Source: Ctenosaura bakeri (taxonomy: Eukaryota > Chordata > Lepidosauria > Squamata > Iguanidae). Taken from it: a DNA stretch of 64,000 bases. The notes beneath the pieces are model-generated. The model was not told the DNA's origin. It searched no databases and saw only the letters and a program-made list of their open reading frames with translations. The stretch covers positions 124,001 through 188,000 of the forward strand of contig CAOLHI010000420.1 of the NCBI GenBank assembly GCA_948474755.1. The letters are read 5' to 3'. The number at the start of each line of letters is the position of its first letter. The stretch's first letter is position 1. This document shows positions 56,490 to 64,000 of the stretch, piece after piece. Made by a program: the position numbers and the translations under genes.

Positions 56490-57362
56490 TGTCGGCGGCA
56501 GGCTGGGGTCGAGCAGGGGAGGGTCTGGAGTCACAGGAGTCTCGGCTGCGGAGGCCCCTGCCAGCAGTCTAAGACAAACGCAAAGAGTCCTTGCAGCAGG
56601 AATAACGAAAGTAAAGAAAGGGTTACTTCACCCAGGGCTGGCAGAAGGCGGGACTGGCAGAGTCTCTGGACGAAGGCACGGTCAGGACAGGCGCGGCTGG
56701 AACCAGGCTCGGATGGACTTCCCACAAAGGGCCAACGGTTGTTGCTCCGTGCCTGCCGCTGCTTCTTGCTGGCCTTAAAGGCTTCCGGGACCGGCAGCAG
56801 CCAATCCGACCGCTGGCTTGCAGGTGCAAGCCCTTAGCCAGGCTCACAGCTGCGAGCCCTCAACCGGCTGCGAGCTGACAGCCTGCAGCCGCCGCTCCAG
56901 CAGCCGTCGGGAGCGGCGGGTGGCCTCCTTGGCCTGCCGCCGCCGCCAGAACGTAGGAGGAGGGCCGGCAGCCTCCTCCGGATCGGGGCCGCGGGTGGGC
57001 GGTGCCCCAGATGGGGGCCTGGGTCCCGCCCACCCCGGCAGGCCGCTCGGACGCTCCTCCTCGACGGCGACGGCATCCGGGCGGCCCTCCTCAGCGGCAG
57101 AAGCTTCCATGGCGTCCCGGGGATTGCCCGGGCCATCCTCCAGGCTGGGGGCTGTGTCTGAAGCGGCGTCCTTGGTGGCGACGGCATCCAGGTGGCCCTC
57201 CTCAGCGGCGGAGGCCTCTCCGGCCTCCGGGCGGCCTTTCCCGGCGACGGCATCCTCCACAGCGTCCCGGGGATCACCCGGGCCATCCTCCAGGCCGAGG
57301 GTCGTGTCCACAGCGGCCTCCGAACCGCCGCCGGGGGGCCGGTCGGGCCAGAGGCCCCAACA
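56490..57362 (-). mobile_element. GC-rich solo LTR
   Basis: An 873-bp block with canonical ends, reading minus TGTTGGGGCC...GCCGCCGACA, and a 5-bp duplication. The minus orientation is suggested by a CCAAT-like GGATTGGCTGCTG (about 56800-56812) followed by a TTTAAGG TATA-like box (about 56777) and a T-rich downstream segment (about 56600). The region upstream of CCAAT (U3) is very GC-rich, with two diverged copies of an internal unit. No internal retroelement genes remain. Gypsy-type and retroviral origins are both possible. Confidence 0.65.
56844..57311 (-). pseudogene. open frame within LTR U3
   Basis: A 155-codon frame lies inside the U3 part of the LTR and opens without an ATG (GTG at 57311). 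It contains two diverged copies of LEDGPG(D/N)PRDA(V/M)E with AAEEG(H/R) and DAVA, then an Arg-rich end (WRRRQAKEATRRSRRLLERR). It could be the tail of an element ORF that once ran into the LTR, or a by-product of GC-rich repeats. The other four frames over the same bases look less protein-like. I do not recognise it. Confidence 0.3.
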
Positions 57363-57367
57363 CCTTC
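57363..57367. repeat. LTR target duplication, right
   Basis: CCTTC, matching 56485-56489, directly after the terminal CAACA of the LTR. Confidence 0.7.
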
Positions 57368-57666
57368 TGTGTTTCCTTGACCCAGAGGATCATCTCTTGG
57401 TTTCCACCAACCTGCACTTGCTTCCTGTGCTGATTAATTTTCTATCTAGACAGCCTTGCTATTCATCTCTTTAAAATGATTTTGCCTTCCCTTTTGCTTT
57501 GGTTTATTGATCTGACCCTTCAGGAAGAGAATCACCAAATATTCAAGAGCACCTCAGAGTTTTGCAGCTGGTTATCATCCAAAACATGCTGAATTTCTAC
57601 CCTGAATTCAGAAGACCTTCTGGTCCATTTTCCTTCTTACCGAGCTTCAGCTTATTTGCTAGTGTT

Positions 57667-57955
57667 ATGTATCTTCTAGTTGACTCCAACTTATTTATTT
57701 ATTTGTATCCCGCCTCTCCATATGGATTGAGGCGGCGAACAACTTACAAATAGCATGTATTTCGAAACATTTCATAGAGTTTTCTTGGCAAGAGTTATTC
57801 AGAGGAGATTTGCCATTGTCTTCCTCTTAGGTTGTGAGAGTGTGACTTGCCCAAGATCATTCAATGAGTTTCCATGACTGAACAGCATTTCTTACCCTAG
57901 TTTCTCAGAGTCCCAGTCCGATCCAACACTCAAACTACTATATCACACAAGCTGT
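57667..57955 (-). repeat. Sauria SINE with inserted L2-type tail
   Basis: Reverse SINE text (TATCTTCTAGTTGACTCCAA, TTTTCTTGGCAAGAGTTATT, AGTGTGACTTGCCCAAGATC, CCAACACTCAAACTACTATA) is interrupted at about 57690-57757 by TTTATTTATTTGTATCCCGC..GGCGGCGAACAACTTAC, a reversed L2-type tail. Confidence 0.75.
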
Positions 57956-58117
57956 TTTCAGTTTATTTAATTCCATCCACTCATTCACTGTCCTCAGATA
58001 TTACTGCTTGAGCCTCCATTGCCTCCTTGAGATCTGGCAAGAGGGTGAAAGAGAGAGATACAGTATACTTGTGAGCATCAGTCCATGTCTCCAGATTATG
58101 ACATCTGGAACTTTTGT

Positions 58118-58343
58118 TGTTGTTATATGCCTTTAAGTAGTTTCTGACTTATGGCACCCATAAGGCAATCCTGTTGCAGAATTTTCTTGGCAAGATTTGC
58201 ACAGAGGGGTTTACCTAGAGTCTTCTCTGAGGCTGAAAAAGTGTGACTTCTCCAAGCTCAGCAAGTAAGATTCCATGGCCAAGCAGGGATTTCAACTCTG
58301 GAGCCATAGTCCAGTGCTCAAACCTCTACACCATGCTGGTTCT
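58118..58343 (-). repeat. Sauria-type SINE
   Basis: A near-complete reverse copy: TATATGCCTTTAAGTAGTTTC, TTTTCTTGGCAAGATTTGC, CATGGCCAAGCAGGGATTTC, AACCTCTACACCATGCTGG. Confidence 0.85.
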
Positions 58344-59542
58344 CTGGAATTTTATGTATATATGAATTAGTCTGGATCCCCCAAACACTAACTTTTATGT
58401 AAAACAGTAGTCCTTCATAAGGCTATTTTCATTTCGGTTTGTTTTTTTTATAAGAATTCACCAGAATTTGCAGAATTCTTCATATGCATGATGGAAAGAA
58501 TTTAGGACTTTTTTTTTTTTAAATGATGTTGGAGAAGCCAATACTACCTGATTTTTCTATCCAAGCTTTTTTTGAATGCTTAACTCTTAAAATATAGATT
58601 TAAGTTAAGGTCTCTCTGTCTCAGATAATCCCTATATGTAAAACTGGTAATATAGGCAGTTACAATATGCTACTATTCACGTGAGGAGTAGCTGTACCGG
58701 TTAAATTTGGCTGCTGCAAGTGATGGAGAATTTCATTTCAGTTCCTTTTTGAAGAATTCACGAGCATCAAATTATGGACATAAAGAATACAATATTTAAA
58801 GCATCCAAATGCAGGAGAAATGGAAAGAAATCCCTTTTTCCCCATCACCACCTTCTGGACAAGCTCAAAAACATGGTCCTTCTCAACTTCATACTGGGAA
58901 ACCTTTCCAGGAAGTTACAATGGTTGATGCTGTTGAAAGATCCAGGAGAAACAAAAAGGCCACACACATCCTTCTCCTGTGGTAGATCATCTACTGAAGT
59001 TGTGATCAAGTCACTTTTGGCTTCTAACCAAAGGCAGATCAGAAGCCAAACAGAAATGAATCTAGAGAACCAAGTTTCATCCAGTAAACCCTGGAGCTTG
59101 GCCACTCAAGTATCTTGTCCAAAAAGGAACTGAAATAGGCTGCAAATTGCTGAAATCAATGAGATCAAGTGGCTGTTAATGGAGGAGAGGCCATAACATA
59201 ACCTCTTTGAAGACTGTTGAAGCCACCCACCCATCCAGATATGAGGTTGTTAAATATTCATTAAAACAACCCTTCCTAGCTGCTCTAATGAGCCAGCAAC
59301 ACAAAGGTTGAGAGCATGACCACCTATCTCTAGGACTTGTGCCCATCTCATCAGGCAACCTGGACTGCAAAGTTTCCATGACAATCTGATAAGACAGAGC
59401 CAATACATTTCAGTACTGTCCCTGTATTAAAAAAAAAAAAAGTGGTGGTAGAGTCCAAGTCAGAATGCATATGAATAATCACATACATGCATTGGAAATA
59501 GTAAATGCCTAAATCTAGTAGAATAGTTCTATAGGAGTAAAT
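58344..59542. other. unassigned sequence
   Basis: The opposing frames at 58774-59133 and 58845-59105 are the longest here, but they show no recognisable domain. Similar wording elsewhere suggests old repeat rather than gene. Confidence 0.35.
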
Positions 59543-59750
59543 AGGCTGCTGTGGGTTTTCCAGGTTTTGAGGCCATGTTCTATAAGTATTTTCTCCTGAC
59601 ATTTCGCCTGCGTCTGTGGTTGGCATCTTCAGAAGCCACAGATGCTGGCGAAACGTCAGGAGAAAATACTAATAGAACAAGGCCTCAAAACCTGGAAAAC
59701 CCACAACAACCTATGGATTCCGGCCATGAAAGCCTTTGACTTTACATCTA
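59543..59750. repeat. Penelope-like terminal palindrome
   Basis: Inverted arms GTGGGTTTTCCAGGTTTTGA..TATTTTCTCCTGACATTTCG and CGAAACGTCAGGAGAAAATA..CTCAAAACCTGGAAAACCC, around TCTGTGGTTGGCATCTTCAG, then AACAACCTATGGATTCCGGC and CATGAAAGCCTTTGAC. I associate this text with Penelope-like element ends in reptiles, but only by memory of the motif. Confidence 0.55.
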
Positions 59751-60630
59751 TAGGACTGCTTGCCTGTTTTTCTATGAACTGTCCCTGTTAAATGGAGATA
59801 AATTAGAATCATGTGTAGCAAGTAGATTCCAGAGTGGTGTGATTGAAAAGTTTAACAGCAAAAATTCCATTACTCTCATTACTTGTCCATGCCAACTCAG
59901 ACTTGCATGTTCTATATTTGTTAAATATGTCAGATGAAAACTATGCTAAGGATATTAAGAGTTGTCTGAGACTGCTTAAATCATTGACTACCAACATTTT
60001 TGACAAGTAAGAAGTCCTAGCACCACTCTAAAGCATGCATGAAGTCTTCTGTCTTGCATGGTCTTTCCTCTGGTTTATTGAGATGTGAACTGAAAAGATG
60101 AATTAAATCAGATGCTAGTGCACTATCTCAAGACCTATAAGCCTGGAGTGCTACAGTTCACAGTTTAGGGTACAGGTTGACCTCCCTGTGGTTTAAACCA
60201 GCATAAAGTATGGAAAAGTTTCTTATTTGGAGTTCAGCTCCCAAAATCCTCTAGCCAGCAGAGCTCAAGGAACGTGGGGAGTTGTATAACACAAAATTTC
60301 TGAGAGGCACCAGACAGGGCTGAATTTTCATAGGCCCTAGGCACTCTTGTATTCAACTCCCTGCCTCACCACGAGGGATGTTTTCATAAGCCGTAAACTC
60401 TTGTTTTTGTAGGCCCTAAAATTTTTGTAAGCCCTAGGCACTGTGCCTAAAGTGCCTAATGGATAATGTGGTCCTGGCACAAGGTAAACTCTTTGGACTA
60501 GTTTGTCCCAGCTAGAACTGACCTAGGGAATAAGAGGGACTTAGATCATATGAGTTTTACTGATTCAATGTGACTATGCTGATTGAAAATAACAGTAGAG
60601 TTTAACCCCTTGTGTGGAATATAATAACTT
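59751..60630. other. unassigned sequence
   Basis: A family D-like piece lies at about 60205-60300 (AGTTCAGCTCCCAAAATCC, GGGGAGTTGTATAAC). A short cluster of GTAGGCCCTA and GTAAGCCCTAGGCACT repeats is at 60390-60450. Confidence 0.4.
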
Positions 60631-60880
60631 TAGTTGTTTATTTAAATTTATATCCTGCCTTTCTCCCAAATAGGATTCAAGGCAGCTTACAATAATTTAA
60701 AAACTAAAATCTAAACCAAAACATTTTGTTTACAAAAGTGAAAAAGAAATTAAATATTAAAGTTATTAAAACATGCTTAAAAACAGTTAAAACAATTAAA
60801 ACGTATTTAAAACATTCTATCAAAAAAAGATTTAAAAATGCAGATAAAAATACAGCACATCACTTTACATCCACACACAC
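60631..60880 (-). repeat. L2-type tail, A-rich
   Basis: AAATTTATATCCTGCCTTTC, CTCCCAAATAGGATTCAAGG, CAGCTTACAATAATTTAAAA, then a long run of AAAACA/AATTAAA units. It is a reversed L2 3' end with its UTR. The Lys-rich frame at 60726-60995 is a reading of this A-rich stretch. Confidence 0.7.
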
Positions 60881-60947
60881 ACTACAGCATTGTTGTGGCA
60901 AGGAGGATGCCAAGGAACAGAGTGAAGGCCAAATTATAAATTATATT

Positions 60948-61372
60948 GAACTAGCGCATATACCCAGCATTGCCCAAGGTTTTGTTTTCTCATAGGCAAT
61001 ACTTGTTAGAAAGATTTGACATCCAATGTCTCTTAATTCCCCAAACTGCCTTGTCCAGTACCTGTTAACTGTATCTGTATTCAGAGTTATTAACGTACAG
61101 AGGTTGGGTTTCTGAGGGAATACGCTGCCCTCCTCCTAGCTACTAGGCCTCATCTCTATAGCAACCAGCCTATTCAAGACAGAACACAGTTGGCTGAGGC
61201 CCAAGAGCTCCTTGGCTGAGAATTCTAAAGGCCCCCTCCCTAAACTTCAAACGCCCAATTCCATAGAATCTTCTTAGGCAGCCAATCATATGAGGTCTTT
61301 GACTGACACAGCTTATCATGCGAGGTCTTCGCCTGACACGGACAAGCAAACTTTGACTTTTATATATTAGAA
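60948..61372. mobile_element. possible DNA-element remnant
   Basis: It starts ACTAGCGCATATACCCAGCATTG and ends CTTTTATATATTAGAAG, wording I know from a repeat widespread in reptiles whose ends read TAGC..CCCGGCGTTGCC and TTTATATATTAGA. Inside lie a family A-like fragment (61195-61265) and a short tandem repeat (61285-61345). Class uncertain. Confidence 0.35.
61285..61345. repeat. short tandem duplication
   Basis: ATCATATGAGGTCTTTGACTGACAC is followed after CAGCTT by ATCATGCGAGGTCTTCGCCTGACAC. The units are about 31 bp and diverged. Confidence 0.65.
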
Positions 61373-62699
61373 GATGAATGAAACCTGTGTCATTTTACAG
61401 GCTAAGATTTACAATATTCTAGCATGAGATTTTGTGGGCTGCAGCCTAGTTTACCAAATGTATCTCATAAAGTGGACTGCAGAAGTTTACACTGGGAAAA
61501 AAATTGTTAGCCTTGAAAGTACCAGGAGATTCTTTCAGTGTTTTTGCTGAAACAGACTACCATAGCTACCTCTCTGGGAATTATATTGATAGGTCCTGGA
61601 TTTTAAAATGGCCACAACAGGGGCTCATGCTGAAATTTGAAAATATGGCTTATGAGAAGGGGGTTCACTATGATTCCAGTTAAATAAAGCCTCAGAATCT
61701 ATGGGTTTGTCTAGCAAGGAGACAGAATTACCTCTTTTTTTTGTTGAGATCACAGCACTTTCAGAGAGTATATTACTTACCCCCTCCAAACTAAATCTTT
61801 CTCTGCTCCCCTGATAGTGGGATGGAAAATTTTCTGGTGCTATTTTTTTTTCAATGGAAATTTTTCTACACCACACATGCACACACACACACACGCACAT
61901 ATTTATATGTTTATCCATAGTTGTCTTGACTGTCATACTGCAATCAATTTTCCTGAATGGGCTAAATATTTAAGTTATTGTTTTAAGGAGACACGCCCAT
62001 CCTTTAGTAAAAAAGAATGTTCAACTACTAGTAGTGAATCAGATTTTATTAGTTTGAGATAAGTAATGCAGAGAGTAAGTGAGTTAGTGTGTTTATATTA
62101 GAGCTGTACCAAAGCAAAAGAAACCGGAACTGTTACTGTAAGAGCTCTCTTTAGACGTTGATATATAACTCTCTTTAGGTATCTGTTCTAAAAATAAACC
62201 AGTATTCTTTCAGGTGTACTTATTTTTCTTAAGTACAGAGGAAGTATATGCTGTTCTCAATACGTTACTGCAAATATTCCAACAAAACAGTTTCCACCTA
62301 TGGCTTTGAATATAACATTGAAGCCCAGCATGCTAAATGTGTTTGAGTGTAACACTGAAACCAAATGTGCTAAATCAGATAACATCTGTTAGAGTGCTGC
62401 TGTTTTTGGAAGACCTGCGTCACTGGTATACATGCAAGAACATAGTTACTTGAGGTGCCTCAAATTTTCACTCCTTCAGTGTGCTGGTATCAACTCCCTA
62501 ACCAGCAAGTAAAAAGTGTAGGAATGGTCTCTACCACAACACATATCTGAGAAACTGCTACTGCTTGCCTAACCATTTTACACAAGTTTTGTTCCCCAAG
62601 AGGATTCCATCCTATATGTTTAATGCTATCACAACAATTTAAAGTATTGTGTAATTTGGCCCCAAAACGTATGATTGTTTTACCTGGGCTAAATACTCT
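61373..62699. other. unassigned sequence
   Basis: A (CA)n run lies at about 61875-61896. No gene recognised. Confidence 0.45.
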
Positions 62700-62920
62700 A
62701 AAGGTACCAGATCCTGTCAGATCTTGGAAACTAAGTAGAGACAGCCCTGGTTAGTAATTGGATGGGGACACCACTAATAAATGCCAAATCCTGTAGGCTA
62801 TATTACAGGGGAAGAAACTGACAAAACCACCACTGACTATTCCTTGCCTAAGAAAACCCTTTGAAATTTATGACAATACCATAAATGGACAGGTGACTTG
62901 AAGGCATGGAAACACACATA
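62700..62920 (+). repeat. 5S-rRNA-derived SINE
   Basis: The head GTACCAGATCCTGTCAGATC, TTGGAAACTAAGTAGAGACA, GCCCTGGTTAGTAATTGGAT, GGGGACACC, CCTGTAGGCTAT follows vertebrate 5S rRNA across its internal control region. The body (CCTTGCCTAAGAAAACCC) and BovB-like tail (CAGGTGACTTGAAGGCATGG) follow. It is too diverged to be a working 5S gene. Confidence 0.82.
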
Positions 62921-63043
62921 TGCTTGTTTTGACAAATGACCTGTGTACTTTTTTGTAAGAAAAAAAAAGTTATAAATCATGTCAAATTATAGGACATGTT
63001 CTCTTCTGAGTTTAAAAAACTTATGTCATCACTGGGAGACTTG
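62921..63043. other. unassigned spacer
   Basis: A short stretch between the SINE and the MITE with no features. Confidence 0.4.
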
Positions 63044-63245
63044 GGCCATTTCCACAGTACACTGTTATAGTGCTATTATTCCACTTTCAACATCCTGTGG
63101 AGTTCTGAGATTTGTAGTTTACTGAGGCCAAAGAGCTCTCTGGCTGAGAATTCTAAATGCCCCTCCCTAAACTGCAAACCCCAGGATTCCATAGGATGTT
63201 GATAGTAGAATATTAGCACTATAACAGTGTAGTGTGGAAATGGCC
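63044..63245. mobile_element. family A MITE, asymmetric-centre subtype
   Basis: The ends are GGCCATTTCCACAGTACACT and CAGTGTAGTGTGGAAATGGCC, with core arms TATAGTGCTATTATTCCACT and AGAATATTAGCACTATAAC. The centre (GCCAAAGAGCTCTCTGGCTG, AGAATTCTAAATGCCCCTCC) is the inverse of the centre of 44788-44989. The two copies therefore carry the same middle in opposite orientations. Flanks are TTG and TTC. Confidence 0.84.
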
Positions 63246-63460
63246 TTCCCCAACATGGTCACAGATAACAGTCCTGAACACAGTAAGTTGAAAGTTGAAT
63301 TTAATAAATCTTACTTCTGAGTTGAAATGCATAGGGGTGTGCTATCTTTTTGGCCAGAATTCCAATTTGGAAATGTAAGAGACAGAAAATAATTTTAGTT
63401 TACCTTGCAATACCTTTGCTTCTGTGACACAGGTTAATATTTACGAAGCTACTGTGTGTA

Positions 63461-63585
63461 TGAGAGCCAGTGTGCTGTAGTGGTTTGAGCCTTGGATTGT
63501 GACCTGGAGGTGAGAGTTTGAAAACACTGTGATAGGTTGCCTTCTGATTGCCATAAGTCAGAAACAACTTTAAGACGTGCAGCTA
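63461..63585 (+). repeat. Sauria SINE, internally deleted
   Basis: The head GAGAGCCAGTGTGCTGTAGT and GGTTTGAGCCTTGGATTGTG joins after a short body directly to the tail (GATTGCCATAAGTCAGAAAC). About 80-100 bp of the middle are missing relative to the full copies. Confidence 0.78.
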
Positions 63586-64000
63586 ATTAACTGTGTATCT
63601 AACCCAGTAATGAGCAATCTATCATCATGCAATAGTACTCAAACCTAATTCTGGCTTTTGTGTATAGCATATTGTTTGTCATATTCTGTTGTACTGCACA
63701 TTGTCTACAACTTTTATTGAAACCTTCTGGTACAAGTTGTAGCAATATTTTTTACAAAGTTGTGGACGTGTTAAAGCCTGTGTATCTTAGATATAAATAT
63801 GGTTTCTGCTTTAAAATGTGAGACATTTCACTCTTGGGACGCATCTGAAAAGTTATGCTTATGATTTTATGTTAGAAAAATGGAGGTACTTTGATATTTT
63901 ATGGCTTAAAACATAAGGCCGTTAAAATATGTTGTAACCAGTTAACCAGAGGTTTTTTTCTCCAATAAAATTATGTACGATGGCTGCAGCCATACAGCTG
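63586..64000. other. unassigned sequence
   Basis: Nothing recognisable up to the window edge. Confidence 0.45.

Noticed and set aside
57002..57474. Pro/Arg-rich plus-strand ORFs over the GC-rich LTR
   Set aside because: They are GC-content by-products opposite the LTR sense strand. The minus frame with internal repeats is the more protein-like, and even that is doubtful.
58774..59133. 119-codon ORF as a host exon
   Set aside because: There is no recognisable domain or flanking splice signals, and the wording resembles old repeat sequence. It is left unassigned.
60726..60995. Lys-rich 89-codon ORF
   Set aside because: It is the reading of an A-rich reversed L2 3'UTR.
62700..62920. A 5S rRNA gene
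   Set aside because: Only the internal promoter region is 5S-like. It is diverged, has a SINE body and BovB-like tail, and lacks a clean oligo-T terminator after the 5S part.

Overview
This 64 kb window is non-coding, repeat-rich nuclear DNA from a squamate reptile, most likely a lizard. The assignment rests on the repeat families. There are many tRNA-headed Sauria-type SINEs with a BovB-like tail, a SINE with a 5S-rRNA-like head, CR1 and L2 3' ends, an AT-rich vertebrate L1 with short UTRs, and many short palindromic DNA transposons. No bacterial, plasmid or free viral genes are present. Most reading frames of 60-100 codons are chance openings or lie inside repeats.

Layout. 0-31 kb is a patchwork of SINEs, degraded CR1 and L2 ends, one old LTR (4811-5788) and several foldback DNA elements with long unique stretches between them. 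A GC-rich, CpG-rich transposon-like block sits at 9617-10238. 31.2-31.5 kb holds a hAT-like MITE with a perfect 8-bp target duplication. 31855-37785 is a near-full-length L1 on the minus strand bounded by a perfect 16-bp duplication. It has a 5'UTR, an ORF1 with coiled coil and RRM-like region, and an ORF2 with endonuclease, reverse transcriptase and Cys/His knuckle; both ORFs are broken by a few small frameshifts. 39187-40715 is a second copy of the 4.8 kb LTR, split by a 560-bp CR1 end. 42.8-50.3 kb is dense in palindromic MITEs, some nested in Tigger-like elements or SINEs. 56490-57362 is a GC-rich solo LTR with a 5-bp duplication. 57-64 kb returns to SINE, L2, Penelope-like and MITE sequence.

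The one piece that looks like a host gene is at about 51.96-52.34 kb on the plus strand. A TTTAAA box is followed by a 46-codon upstream ORF whose stop overlaps the main ATG. The main ORF runs 74 codons (basic, Ser-rich, with six CAG-encoded Gln) into a good 5' splice site. I do not recognise the protein. If real, it is probably a first or alternative first coding exon, and much of the window would be intron or flank.

Relations. The insertions give relative ages: foldback MITEs sit inside SINEs with clean TAA duplications, a CR1 sits inside a 5S-type SINE, another CR1 inside an LTR, and a MITE inside a Tigger-like MITE. Several palindromic families share the terminal GGCC(A/C)TTTCC motif and a core around TATAGCACTATTATTCCAC. 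This looks like one radiation of non-autonomous elements with 3-bp target duplications, and it is the most distinctive feature of the window.
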